A stretch of DNA of 60,339 bases from Loktanella sp. Alg231-35. Lineage in GTDB: Bacteria; Pseudomonadota; Alphaproteobacteria; Rhodobacterales; Rhodobacteraceae. Position numbers and translations under genes: made by a program. Position 1 is the stretch's first letter. The number at the start of each line of letters is the position of its first letter. The stretch lies in assembly GCF_900143545.1 (NCBI RefSeq), contig NZ_FREV01000011.1:1-60339 (forward strand), in the 5' to 3' direction. The notes beneath the pieces were generated by a model, which saw nothing but the letters and a program-made list of their open reading frames with translations, did not search any database and had not been told where the DNA came from. Positions 43,559 through 53,124 of the stretch are shown piece after piece.

Positions 43559-44452
43559 CTAATGTAAAGTGCGCTTTGAGTATTCAACATAGAGGTGGGT
43601 CAGTTCTCGCATTGAGTGCAATTTTTGATCCATGAGATGAAAAAGGCGCGCGCGCTGATCAAGACTAACGTACTCACCAGCGACCATCGGATCCGTGATA
43701 GCACGGATATCGGCCCAGTCTTCTACCGCCTGTTCCAGATGCTCAGCAATCTCTAGAGTCGGTGCCGTTTGGACACCAATGGACGGTTGCCCAAAACGCA
43801 ACGCAAAGAGAGCCCTTTCGAAATGAGTGACTGTGTTTTCTAGATCGGCGGTGAGTACTGGATCAGCCGTCAAGGAACCGAGCCGACACGCGTCATAGGC
43901 TAGGCGTTGCGAGTTCACGACTTGCTGTCCTACGATATCCAGTACTATGGCATCTGCCTCGAGCAACTCTACTGAGTTGGAGTACTCTCCGGAAATATGC
44001 ACGAAAGTGTCGTCGGCCTTCGTAAATAACCGCTGAATCTCAAGGTAGATCAACTTTGCTGCATCAAAATCTGCTGGGTTCTGCAAGAGCGTTTCTGATG
44101 CCGTCATTATTGGAACCCAAATATCGTGAATCTCCAGAATGTCGCGAAGAACGCGAGGTTTGTGTTCAGCACCGATCAAGCCCAGTGCCGGGTCTCCATC
44201 ACGAAGTGCAATAAGGCGAGTATCAAATCCACCAATTGCTTCACGTAGTTGCTCTTTGCTGCGGTCCACCTCAACCAGACTGTGGAGATGGCATGCGGCT
44301 GATGCAACTTCTTGTGTTAATGAGCGCAACTCATCAGCCAATTCAATACGTTCAGCCGAACCACTTTCCTGTATCATGCTGAATTGGTCCGCATACGAAG
44401 TTGTGGCGAGCTGGCACGCTACAAGCGCCACGGCTCGGTAAGTCATTTGCAT
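43559..44452 (-). CDS. Exported protein with two PilJ-type helical sensor repeats
   Basis: Protein of 297 residues with a signal peptide (MQMTYRAVALVACQLATTSY-ADQ). Two segments, AERIELADELRSLTQEVASA plus AACHLH, and ADAIVLDIVGQQVVNSQRLA plus YDACRL, resemble the helix (I-N-x-A-G-x-Q-R-x-L-S-Q-R) of the PilJ/NarX-like periplasmic domain. There is no membrane anchor or signalling domain, so it would be a free periplasmic protein. It lies beside a two-component system and might act as its ligand receptor, which is speculative. Confidence 0.65.
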   Translation of the reverse strand: MQMTYRAVALVACQLATTSYADQFSMIQESGSAERIELADELRSLTQEVASAACHLHSLVEVDRSKEQLREAIGGFDTRLIALRDGDPALGLIGAEHKPRVLRDILEIHDIWVPIMTASETLLQNPADFDAAKLIYLEIQRLFTKADDTFVHISGEYSNSVELLEADAIVLDIVGQQVVNSQRLAYDACRLGSLTADPVLTADLENTVTHFERALFALRFGQPSIGVQTAPTLEIAEHLEQAVEDWADIRAITDPMVAGEYVSLDQRARLFHLMDQKLHSMRELTHLYVEYSKRTLH

Positions 44453-44967
44453 GTATATTCGTCCTTGGTTACTCGTGCGTTGCGTCTGTCGGCGCTGGCA
44501 AGGTGTAAACAGATTTTCTGGCACTAGGTTGGCGGCTTGTTGGCCTTTCGAATGCTCAATCCGGCCTGAGTGTCCAACCAACCTCGTAACGGGTTAGCTG
44601 AGAGTAGTTGCTCGCGCAGCATCAACTCGCACTCATTTCGAATGTGACTCATCGAATCTCGCTCATCATGAACAATGACGTCTGACGAAAACTCTTGGGT
44701 AGGGGTTGAAGCATCCGGGCCGCCCCATTGACAGTTCCTTTTATGCCATATGATGACGCTCACAATGATTCTCCGAACAGGCTACTGGCGAAGAGAGCGT
44801 GTTGGAGTGATTGCGCGCTCTTTGCCTTTGATGCAAGTGAGACATAATCAATGTGAGTTTGCCTCAACTCGTCCTGAACTTGACTTATTTGCAAAGATTC
44901 GATTGGTTCTTCGTCGGTGGGAACGTACGCGCCTGATGGTATCCATGCACCAGAGTGAGGGTAAAAT
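44453..44967. other. Region between PilJ-like gene and response regulator
   Basis: 515 bases. A 79-codon minus-strand frame (44524-44763) is open but has no recognisable domain and unconvincing composition, so it is not called. No strong palindrome was seen. Confidence 0.4.
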
Positions 44968-45651
44968 ATGAAGGTACTTCTCGCCGATGATGATCCTGGA
45001 ATCGCCGATTTACTTTCGCGCAATTTGCGCGAGTGCGGATGGTCCGTCGATGTCGTAGAGGACGGTCGCGATGCACTTCACTATCTTTTGGATAACGCTT
45101 GCGATGTGGCCATTATCGATCGCCAAATGCCGGGGCTTGACGGTGTCAGTGTTGTAGAGGCGGCTAGAGCAGCACGTGTTGGCGTGCCAATTTTGCTGCT
45201 GACGGTCATGAGCGACATTAGAGATAGGGTTGTGGGGCTGAAATGCGGTGCTGACGACTACCTAGTTAAGCCATTTCATTTTTTGGAGCTTGAGGCCCGA
45301 ATTCAGATTCTTCTGAAGCGAGGACAACTAAACGAAGTCAAGCAGTCGACGCAACTGAAGGTTTTTGATCTTTCACTGAATCTATTGACCCGAAAGGCTG
45401 AGCGAGGAGGTGTCAAAGTTGAACTGAAGGCCAAGGAGTTTTCTTTACTCGAAGTCCTTATGAGAAATCCTGGGCACGTCATCACGAAAACAATGTTGCT
45501 CGAGCAAGTTTGGGATTTTGCCTTTGCACCAAGTTCAACCGTCGTCGAGACTCACATCAGCCGGCTAAGGGCCAAGGTTGATAGACCCTTTGATGTAGCG
45601 CTGATCCATACAATCCGAGACGCTGGATATAGCATTCATGGACCAGAGTAG
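44968..45651 (+). CDS. Response regulator, OmpR/PhoB family
   Basis: Protein of 227 residues. The receiver has the acidic pair in LLADDDPG, phospho-Asp in IIDRQMPGLDG (about residue 50) and Lys in YLVKPFHF. The C-terminal winged helix includes ELKAKEFSLLEVLMRNPGHV and SSTVVETHISRLRAKVD. It overlaps the histidine kinase gene by 14 bases and forms a typical QseBC/PmrAB-like pair. Confidence 0.93.
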   Translation: MKVLLADDDPGIADLLSRNLRECGWSVDVVEDGRDALHYLLDNACDVAIIDRQMPGLDGVSVVEAARAARVGVPILLLTVMSDIRDRVVGLKCGADDYLVKPFHFLELEARIQILLKRGQLNEVKQSTQLKVFDLSLNLLTRKAERGGVKVELKAKEFSLLEVLMRNPGHVITKTMLLEQVWDFAFAPSSTVVETHISRLRAKVDRPFDVALIHTIRDAGYSIHGPE

Positions 45652-47053
45652 CATCACTTCAGGGTCAGCGTTCAAGACCAGCATTATTGTGGCGACCGCC
45701 TTCCTGGCGGCTATTGGCCTTTTAACCTATTTGCTCGTCGATGATGTCCGTACTGCACTGCAAGCTGAGCTTGATGACCAACTACTCGACGAACAGCGAT
45801 TCATCGAAGAAATTTTGGACGACACTGACGAAAATAATGACGTTAGTGTAACTCAGGTCATAAATGATGTCATCAGCCCGTCTCCCAGTCATCAAAGTCT
45901 GATCGGGCTTTTTGATCAAACAGGAACCCGAATTGCCGGCAACGTAAGAGAATTGCCGGAATTCGTGGGTTGGGGGCTCGTAGATGAGGGAACAAATCTT
46001 GACGGTGAACCTCATGCACATCGTGTTCACGTTCAAAGATACAAGAATTTCACGACGGTGGTCGGACAAGAGCTAACGCAGATTGATTCAACTCTTCGGC
46101 TGATCCTTCGTATTATCATCGTGGTTTGCCTCGCGACGACTGCTGTCGCGTTTGCGATAGGATACTTTCTAAGTCGCAAAACCTTCCTGAAACTACTAAC
46201 CATGGAGGGTATACTCGCAAGAACATCTCATGGTGAAGTGGGACTGTCACTGCCCATAAGTACTGCGAATGATCAGGTCGATCGCATTTCTCGTCAAATG
46301 AACGCACATCTAGATCGGCTAACAATTCTTATCGAAACCGTACGATCAACTGGTGCTGCAATCGCACATGAATTGAAGACACCTCTAACCCGTAGCTCTC
46401 TAGCGGTGCAGAATGCGCGCACGGCCTTGCAGCAGGGCAATGATGTAGAGCCATTGCTCACCCTTGCATTAGAGGAGCACGAGCGTCTGGCATGGACCTT
46501 CGAGACGATCTTGCATATTGCGCGAATAGAGAACCATTCCGGTGGATATGAACCAGTTGCAATCTCTTTGTCTGAGTTGGCATCTGAGACCGTAGAGGAC
46601 TTCGAACCGATAGCGCATGAGAATGCGCAGTTTCTTGCGGTTCGTTCGGACACGTCACACGGGCATGTTGTGTTGGGGGATCGACTAATGATCCGCCAAC
46701 TTTTGGTCAACTTGGTCCAGAACGCGCTATCCCACTGCCCTCGGGGCACCAGAATAACGGTCTCCGCCACCACAACGAACGAACACCCAACACTATCCGT
46801 ATGTGACGACGGACCCGGGGTACCAGCATCACTGCGCCCAGAGATTTTCGAACCTTTCGTTCGTGCGGAGGGCAAGGCCAAAGGAGATGGAGTAGGGCTT
46901 GGGCTGGCACTAGTCAGGGCGATCGCTGAAAGGCATGGCGCCGTTTGCACAGTCGAAGACGCATTACCGGGGAGTTGCTTCAAAGTCGTGTTTCCCCGCA
47001 AAGGTGGTGGGAAGCGTTCCGCACCATTGAACCATCACAATACAACAAACTAG
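45638..47053 (+). CDS. Sensor histidine kinase
   Basis: Inner-membrane kinase of 471 residues with transmembrane helices near 15-37 and 152-175 flanking a periplasmic loop of about 110 residues rich in acidic residues. HAMP-like linker, then H box IAHELKTPLTR (near 248), N box LVQNALSHC, G1 DDGPGVP and G2 GVGLGLALV. Phosphorylates the response regulator encoded upstream. Stimulus unknown. Confidence 0.93.
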   Translation: MDQSSITSGSAFKTSIIVATAFLAAIGLLTYLLVDDVRTALQAELDDQLLDEQRFIEEILDDTDENNDVSVTQVINDVISPSPSHQSLIGLFDQTGTRIAGNVRELPEFVGWGLVDEGTNLDGEPHAHRVHVQRYKNFTTVVGQELTQIDSTLRLILRIIIVVCLATTAVAFAIGYFLSRKTFLKLLTMEGILARTSHGEVGLSLPISTANDQVDRISRQMNAHLDRLTILIETVRSTGAAIAHELKTPLTRSSLAVQNARTALQQGNDVEPLLTLALEEHERLAWTFETILHIARIENHSGGYEPVAISLSELASETVEDFEPIAHENAQFLAVRSDTSHGHVVLGDRLMIRQLLVNLVQNALSHCPRGTRITVSATTTNEHPTLSVCDDGPGVPASLRPEIFEPFVRAEGKAKGDGVGLGLALVRAIAERHGAVCTVEDALPGSCFKVVFPRKGGGKRSAPLNHHNTTN

Positions 47054-47199
47054 ATCAGAGTGTTCTGGCAAAGCGCCTTAAAGTTCACCTTTTGCAGAGC
47101 GTCTGCTTGTTTGATGACCTCCAATTTACATCAAAGATAACAACATAGTTAAGATTTTCCTTATGTATCCTGTAAGGAACCACGTAGCGCGCCCGATTG

Positions 47200-48306
47200 T
47201 TAGAACCGGGACGCGTCATAAACAGATAGATAGTTCTGCAGTTCGAAGCTGACTAATTCAGACAGCGACATCGTCGCGCCATTGATCGTGAATCGCTCAA
47301 AGTCGGAAATGCGCAAGATGATGTTGGAGGATTTGGACCCGACCGATAGATCAAAGGTGTCTGGGGTGGAGCGGGTTACCATTATGTCGGTGATTGTGCC
47401 GAAACCGGTCAAATCTAAGTGGTCATCGCCCAAACCACTTCCACCATCGACCATAAAATCGATGGACGTGTCACCAAATGAACCTTCGCCAAGAAGAAAC
47501 TCGTCACGACCAGAACCAAGAGCAACAGTGCCCAGGAAGCGTCCACCGGACATTAAGGAAACCGAGTCCTCCCCTGAACCAAGTTGAATTGAGACACCCG
47601 ATGTTCCTTCGATAGTTCCCATATTCAAAATCTCCTGAGATCCTGAGTTCTCGGGATCAGTGAGAACACCGACCTTACCCGCGATGACGCCACGGTTAGT
47701 TACAAGGGCGTACTCATTACTGCTATCAAAATCGATGGCCGCATCTAAAATAGACCTGATAACACCAGACTCCTGATTGATGATCACACCTGAGTCGATG
47801 TCGATCGCATCTTGCGGATCATCAACGTCAGTTCCAGTGTTTTCAATCACACCAAAGTTTACGATCGTACCACGTGCGCCAATTTTGATTGCATCGTCCG
47901 CGGCGGCCAGTCTACCGCTGTTGAATACAAAGGCGTTGGAATACGGTCGAGTGGGCGGATCGTCGGCAGCAATTCCCTCGTCACCCGCAATAATTGCTCC
48001 ATGGTTGTAGACGCTAAGTCCGTTGCCGCTCTGGATGGCATCCTTTTGTTCGCTGACAATCGTGCCGTGATTGACGACGGACAAACCTGATGCTTCAACT
48101 TTGATTGCATCGCCATGGTCATGCACCGCTGCCTCGTCACTCACAACGACGGTGATGTTCTCTTGGTCGTGCCTATAGCCATCGTCGTCCTCTCCAGTGC
48201 AAGTCACGCGACTGTCTTGTAACAAGCAGTCTGCGGCGGCCTGTTGAAACGACAAAAGTAGGGCGCAAGCGGAGGTCAACACGAGTTTGCTGCTACTTCT
48301 TTTCAT
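47200..48306 (-). CDS. Exported beta-helix-like repeat protein
   Basis: Protein of 368 residues with a signal peptide (KLVLTSACALLLSFQQAAA-DC). The mature part carries repeats such as GLSVVNHGTIVSEQKDAIQ, GLSVYNHGAIIAGDEGIA and GTIVNFGVIENTG, the N-x-G-x-I pattern of autotransporter passengers, followed by GSGRDEFLLGEGSFGD and an acidic Gly-rich GGSGLGDDHLDLTGFGTI. No barrel domain is present, so it is secreted or surface bound by another route. Convergent with the histidine kinase gene. Confidence 0.7.
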   Translation of the reverse strand: MKRSSSKLVLTSACALLLSFQQAAADCLLQDSRVTCTGEDDDGYRHDQENITVVVSDEAAVHDHGDAIKVEASGLSVVNHGTIVSEQKDAIQSGNGLSVYNHGAIIAGDEGIAADDPPTRPYSNAFVFNSGRLAAADDAIKIGARGTIVNFGVIENTGTDVDDPQDAIDIDSGVIINQESGVIRSILDAAIDFDSSNEYALVTNRGVIAGKVGVLTDPENSGSQEILNMGTIEGTSGVSIQLGSGEDSVSLMSGGRFLGTVALGSGRDEFLLGEGSFGDTSIDFMVDGGSGLGDDHLDLTGFGTITDIMVTRSTPDTFDLSVGSKSSNIILRISDFERFTINGATMSLSELVSFELQNYLSVYDASRF

Positions 48307-48590
48307 TCTACCACAGTCCTCAAAATAAATGGCAACAGAGTTCGAGCGGGGAGCGATCACTCCATAGTAAGAAGTTAGAAAGATTGGTTTTCATCGGTTT
48401 CGCCTCAACCTAACCGGCGCACTAAAGATAGATTGCGTATGCTGGCGTTCTAGCCTTGGGGTTGGTAGCCCAGCAAACCAATATCCGTTCGCTGGGCCAG
48501 TAGGCTGCCGATTGCACGCCTCAAGAGCATGTCATCCGTGAGTGGCGGCCCGGTGTTGTTTGCGTTCTGATGAATTGGTTTCGACTTGCT

Positions 48591-50408
48591 TTAGCGAACC
48601 CAGACCTCGACACGCCGATTGCGTGAACGACCATAGGCATCATCATTGCAACTCACTGGCCCGGCTTCGCTCAGGCCAACAGTAGACATGTTCATGTAGC
48701 GTAGTGGCCCAGCGTTGGCATGGCTCTGGACGCGCTGCAGGACCTGCTGCGCACGGTTCCGCGACAATTGAGTGTTGTAAACATATTGTCCAACCGTATC
48801 AGCGAAGCCTACAAAAATGAACTCACGGTCAGCGTTTTCCGGGCGGCCCATGTAGTTGACTAGACGATCGAGATCTCGCAATGCCTTGCTATCCAAGGCG
48901 AACTCGTCGGTATCAAATCGAATGGTCAGCGACAAACGACTAGCACCAACGAGTTGGGTCTGGACATCGCGGCGCGCGGCACGGCCGGTCGATGCTGGTT
49001 GCCCGATTAGTGCTGCATCGGACAAACGGGCCAAGGCGCGATCATCTTCAACGATACCAAGACTGAAATACCCTGACTCTGCAACATAGGGGTCAGCTGC
49101 CGGCGAAACCATAAAACTCACCAATTGCTGTACCTCTGGCTTGGGATTCTGATTGTCGACATACAACCGAATGCGTCGGCCAAGCAGGTATTCTTCCGCC
49201 TTGCTTTTGAACGGTGTCGCTTCGGTGACGACGCCACAATCAAGGATCAAGTCAATCGGCTTGGTATCACCGATGTTGTCGCTGATGGAATAGCCTATGG
49301 CACCAGGGTTGTCCTGAACGAATTCCCGCATGTCGCGGCCTTTGTCCAGTTCGGCGGTGCCGGGTGATAGATCACGCCCTTGCCCGAACGCCCAGTTTTC
49401 GAAGTTCCTGCGCGCAGATCCGCCGTCACGTGCGCCAGGCATGATTTGTAGATTGGCGCCACCAACCTGCGACCAATTGACTATTTCATCTGTATAAATC
49501 TGCACCAGCCTCTGGCGCGAGAGCGCATCCACTGGGTTGCTCGTATGCACAGTCATCAGCACGGAGTCGACGCCCACAATGTACTCTTGTGACGCATCGA
49601 GCAAGTTGCCACGCCCTTGCGCGGCAAGCGCAGCAATTTGATTTTGGTCCGGCGGCCCTGATGCCATGGCTATATCTGCCGTGCCGTCAATCAGGCGATC
49701 AATTCCTATCTCAGAGTCGTTCGATTCAATCTCAATGACAAACGGGGCACCACCACTGATCGGCATGAACACAAATTGCGCAATGTCATCTGGGAACTCC
49801 ACTGGTCCAGACACGGTGGCATTTAAGATTTCTGCGAATGGTTCCATCACCAAAGGCATCAGGTCTTCGCCCACGTTGTCTGATCCGACCATGACTAGAT
49901 CCGCTGGAAGGCGTACCGGCGTGGACTCCTCAACGACCTCATCCTCTTCAGTCAGGTTCATGCTGCTGGCGAGCAACTCCGGCGGCGGGCACCCTATTCC
50001 GGTGCACGTCACCTGATCTACGTTTGCTGTAAGGACAGAGTTTGCACTTTGCACGGTGAAGACACCGTCAGTAAAGTCAATCAACTGACCGGAAAAACTG
50101 TGAGCGCCATCCTTGGTGGCTAAGGTGACCTGCCCTCCGGGTTCGAATGCCTCGTCTGGGCAACCTGGTCCAAAACACGCCACCAAACTCGACATGACGC
50201 GCATTTCACCTAGGCCTGGAACGTGCACAACATACTCCTCTCCATCGAACGAGACAAACTCACCCTCAATGTTAAGAAGGCCATCATCAGACCTTAGCGA
50301 GATTTGATCAGCAAGGGCTACGCTCGATATCAGCAATGAAACCATTCCCGTAGTAAGCATGCGCCTTAGGCGCCCGCAGCCCCAAATTGCCTTCCCGTTG
50401 ACTCTCAT
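48591..50408 (-). CDS. PstS-like binding domain fused to OmpA C-terminal domain
   Basis: Exported protein of about 605 residues. After a signal segment (MLTTGMVSLLISSVALADQ) there are two short repeats of a beta-rich unit, each ending in a Cys-x4-Cys (VACFGPGCP, VTCTGIGCP). Residues about 145-440 resemble a phosphate-binding protein: LVMVGSDNVGEDLMPLVMEP, TADIAMASGPPD, RLVQIYTDEIVNWSQVGG and RDGGSARRNFE. The C-terminal 130 residues are OmpA-like with IRFDTDEFALDSKALRDLDR, FVGFADTVG and RSRNRRVEVWVR. It probably sits on peptidoglycan in the periplasm and binds a small anion. The 5' end could lie further upstream. Confidence 0.82.
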   Translation of the reverse strand: MRVNGKAIWGCGRLRRMLTTGMVSLLISSVALADQISLRSDDGLLNIEGEFVSFDGEEYVVHVPGLGEMRVMSSLVACFGPGCPDEAFEPGGQVTLATKDGAHSFSGQLIDFTDGVFTVQSANSVLTANVDQVTCTGIGCPPPELLASSMNLTEEDEVVEESTPVRLPADLVMVGSDNVGEDLMPLVMEPFAEILNATVSGPVEFPDDIAQFVFMPISGGAPFVIEIESNDSEIGIDRLIDGTADIAMASGPPDQNQIAALAAQGRGNLLDASQEYIVGVDSVLMTVHTSNPVDALSRQRLVQIYTDEIVNWSQVGGANLQIMPGARDGGSARRNFENWAFGQGRDLSPGTAELDKGRDMREFVQDNPGAIGYSISDNIGDTKPIDLILDCGVVTEATPFKSKAEEYLLGRRIRLYVDNQNPKPEVQQLVSFMVSPAADPYVAESGYFSLGIVEDDRALARLSDAALIGQPASTGRAARRDVQTQLVGASRLSLTIRFDTDEFALDSKALRDLDRLVNYMGRPENADREFIFVGFADTVGQYVYNTQLSRNRAQQVLQRVQSHANAGPLRYMNMSTVGLSEAGPVSCNDDAYGRSRNRRVEVWVR

Positions 50409-51011
50409 ACCTGTTCCACACGTTCTGAATTTTAATAACCCGATTGAGCATCGGAAACGAATGACGCCGCAGCTTCGCTGACCACCGATGTAACTTGGGT
50501 TTACGTTGCTGCACGTCCCAAAAAACTCCAGCCCCAGCAGGGCTTTGTCGGACTGATCTGATGCCGAAGTTTGCGGACCGGACGCGTTTCGTCTTAGGGT
50601 CTCGCCTTTCGTCTGATGATCTGATCCACCGTTGTGCCTGCGCTGCGGAACCAAAAACTGACTTGTTAGTTTTCCAGTTTGTGGCCTCAAACAAACCAAG
50701 TTCATCTCAGTTCCGGGCCGGATTTGGCACAACATCGTAAATCACCATTTTCACTCTTTAGATTTCGCTCGATTCGAGCGCTGCACAGTTTAGAACCGCG
50801 AAACTTTTCGTGAGTTATTCGCGAGGTTGAATTTTTTGTAAGGTTCGACTGTATGTTGACGTCAGTGCCTGAAGGCGTCGGATGAGAAGATCAAACTTCC
50901 CTAGAGGGTGTATGTGAGTTAGGGTTCGAACCTCTTGTAACCGATCCTATGGCTGTTTGACTGAGCATGATCCGCCCCAAGGCGAAAAGTCTCCGATGTA
51001 TCTTCTGACGG
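50409..51011. other. Intergenic region upstream of the PstS-OmpA gene
   Basis: About 600 bases with no recognised gene, although the frame of the downstream gene stays open to 50735. Presumed promoter region; no clear motif. Confidence 0.4.
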
Positions 51012-51190
51012 CTAAGTGCAATTGTCGGGTCCAAGTATTGCGCAGCGACACAGCTCTGCATTGCTGTCTTCGCCACGAAGGCCGTCCTGCACGATCCGGA
51101 TCTTCTCTTCCGACGAATAGTGCTTGCGGGTCGCGCGCTTGATGTCTTTGACGATCTTCTCGCCGGACTCTTTGTAGTCTTTCTCATCGT
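51012..51190 (-). pseudogene. IS3-family orfA fragment
   Basis: The minus-strand frame encodes IKRATRKHYSSEEKIRIVQD then GLRGEDSNAELCR, the helix-turn-helix part of IS3 orfA, and loses similarity after AELCR (about 51050). The remainder of the element is absent. Confidence 0.75.
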
Positions 51191-51783
51191 CCACTCCTTT
51201 GAGACTACGATGAGCAACCAACCGTATCTTAGCAGATAACCCATTTGGCCCCATGAGCGCTGACGTCAGACAGAATGGATTTTTAATCCGGCCTTCGAAT
51301 GTGACACCTCAGCGAGCATGCCCAGTGCTGTCGCTAACGGTATCGCAATCTCTATGTTGGCGCGCAGTTCCATTCCGGCGGGGTGCCGTGAGTTAGCGAC
51401 TGAGGACGGTTTTCATAACCATCGATAACGCCCGCGTCGTGTTGCACCGCAGGCACGCTGACCGCGATCGAAGCGATGGTCGTCACGCTGCGCAATGCTT
51501 TTTGCCAGTCGGCCTCCAAAGGTAACGGAGATCGCTCATAATCGTACGCACCAAATTAAGAAAGCGCGGCGAAATCGACATTCACTCAGAGCACAGTGTC
51601 GGTAACATTGGACTCATTTCAGTCATTTGCTACACTTGGCTCGAACGTCGGCTTCAGGAATTTCGGGCAATCTATTCGCCATACAGCGAAAATCAGACCC
51701 GGTATGCCTTCCCTGTTCGCTCAAATCAATTCGCTGATGCCAATCCAAAATTCCCTGCTAAATAGTATAGGGAAATCGTGCCT
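51191..51783. other. Degenerate intergenic stretch beside IS5 element
   Basis: No gene. It contains a TTCCCTGTT copy near 51710 and the inverted pair at 51749-51776, similar to the cluster near the recombinase. Confidence 0.45.
51749..51776. repeat. Inverted repeat AATTCCCT / AGGGAAAT
   Basis: Arms at 51749-51756 and 51769-51776. Resembles 28736-28766 in arms and spacing. It ends eight bases before the IS5 element. Confidence 0.45.
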
Positions 51784-51794
51784 AGGTTCCAGAC

Positions 51795-52184
51795 TCATAA
51801 CCAGAATATGACGGTTGCGGCGAGAGCGATAGCTGAGAGGAAGACTTTGGGGCACCTGTCATAGCGCGTTGAGATGCGTCTCCAATCTTTGAGGCGACCG
51901 AACATTCTCTCAATCCGATTGCGGCGTTTGTAGCGGCGCTTGTCGTATTTGATGGTCTTGCTGCGTGACTTACGGCCAGGGATACATGGAGTGATACCCC
52001 TGTCGATTAAGGCTTCTCTGAACCAGTCTGCGTCATAGCCTCGATCCGCGAGCAGCCATTCAGCATCTGGCAGACTGCTCAACAAGGCCGCGGCACCAGT
52101 ATAGTCGCTGACCTGACCGGCGGTGACAAAGAACTGAATTGGGCGCCCACTTGTATCCGTGACGGCATGCAACTTGGTGTTCAT
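51795..52184 (-). CDS. IS5-family transposase, C-terminal frame
   Basis: Frame of 129 residues with MNTKLHAVTDTSGRPIQFFV, LLADRGYDADWFRE (catalytic Asp) and YKRRNRIERMFGRLKDWRRI with the catalytic Glu of the DDE set. It is made as a fusion with the upstream frame by ribosomal frameshifting near 52218-52228, as known for IS427-type elements. Confidence 0.88.
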   Translation of the reverse strand: MNTKLHAVTDTSGRPIQFFVTAGQVSDYTGAAALLSSLPDAEWLLADRGYDADWFREALIDRGITPCIPGRKSRSKTIKYDKRRYKRRNRIERMFGRLKDWRRISTRYDRCPKVFLSAIALAATVIFWL

Positions 52185-52204
52185 ACCACCCTTGGTCTGC
52201 CCTA

Positions 52205-52552
52205 TCAGACGTCCGCGCCCCCCTTTTTGAGCCCCAGGCTTGAGGCTGTGCGGTGTGCTTTGAGATAAGTCGCGTCAATTGAGATGGTCTTATGGTCGGG
52301 CGCCTCTGCCGCCAATCCCGTCATGATCCGCGCGAATACTCCCATATCGCTCCACCGCTTCCAACGGTTGTACAATGTCTTGGGTGGACCATACTCCGGA
52401 GGCGCATCACACCAGCGTAAACCATTGCGATTAATGAAGATAATTCCACTCAATACACGCCTGTCATCTACGCGTGGTCGACCTCGGCTTTTGGGAAAAT
52501 ACGGTCGCAATCGCTTCATGTGTTCTTCAGTTAGCCAGTAGAGATTGCTCAT
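52205..52552 (-). CDS. IS5-family transposase, N-terminal frame
   Basis: Frame of 115 residues starting at the ATG 52552 after GGGGGGAA. It has MSNLYWLTEEHMKRLRPYFP, NGLRWCDAPPEYGP and the first catalytic Asp in TISIDATYLKAHR. Near its end the coding strand reads AAAAAGGGGGG (52228-52218), a slippery run that should shift ribosomes into the second frame. Confidence 0.88.
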   Translation of the reverse strand: MSNLYWLTEEHMKRLRPYFPKSRGRPRVDDRRVLSGIIFINRNGLRWCDAPPEYGPPKTLYNRWKRWSDMGVFARIMTGLAAEAPDHKTISIDATYLKAHRTASSLGLKKGGADV

Positions 52553-52764
52553 CGTTCCCCCCAATATTTGGGGAACCTGAATCACAGCAATGATTCAGCA
52601 TCAAGCCAATTAATGGGTCCTGACCCTAGCGTTACAACCGCGAATGGCCTAAAGCGGACATAACAACCAGAAAGTCAAACGGCAGCTTCGTCCGCCTTGC
52701 GCCATCTAAAGACTTTGCGGCAAAGGTCCGCAGCGAGCCCATATTGACTGTCCCTTTACGACCT

Positions 52765-53124
52765 CTAAACAGAGTTCGCGCGCTCGTATGACGCCTTTAC
52801 ATCTTCCCAACCTTCGCCCTTTAAATTCTTGCAAACTCGGACATCGAACATCGTGATCGTAACATCTGTGGAACTCAGATGCGCCCTGCCCAACCGGTGT
52901 GATTGCAGAGCAACTTTGTGAATTTCTTGATAAAACGACCAAACAGCCAAATTGTGTAAGTCATTGTAGACATTTCTATCTTCAACTGCGGCTTCTGCTT
53001 GGTCGTTGGCTTTGACGAGTTGCGGAAACCGAGCCGAAGTTTCACTAAATACGACTGCATCATCGATGGCTATTTTTTCTGGCCAATGACTTTGGACTAA
53101 TTCGTATAGATTTTCGAGTTTCAT
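52765..53124 (-). CDS. Hypothetical protein
   Basis: Protein of 119 residues, MKLENLYELVQSHWPEKIAI onward, mostly alpha-helical by pattern, with no recognised motif. Codon use and length suggest a real gene. It lies between the IS5 element and the AAA+ ATPase gene, on the opposite strand to the latter. Confidence 0.5.
   Translation of the reverse strand: MKLENLYELVQSHWPEKIAIDDAVVFSETSARFPQLVKANDQAEAAVEDRNVYNDLHNLAVWSFYQEIHKVALQSHRLGRAHLSSTDVTITMFDVRVCKNLKGEGWEDVKASYERANSV

Larger units (their letters stand above)
51784..52627 (-). mobile_element. IS5-family (IS427-type) insertion sequence
   Basis: Element of about 844 bases with two transposase frames. Imperfect terminal repeats are AGGTTCCAGACTCAT at the left and, read inward on the minus strand, AGGGTCAGGACCCAT at the right. 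CTA flanks both ends, consistent with a short target duplication. Both frames look intact, so it could be active. Confidence 0.7.

Noticed and set aside
44524..44763. Minus-strand 79-codon frame between the PilJ-like gene and the response regulator
   Set aside because: No domain, no clear ribosome site and low-complexity composition; kept only as a note in the region entry.
51191..51783. Second complete IS3 element
   Set aside because: Only an orfA fragment lies nearby at 51012-51190; no orfB or matching ends were found.
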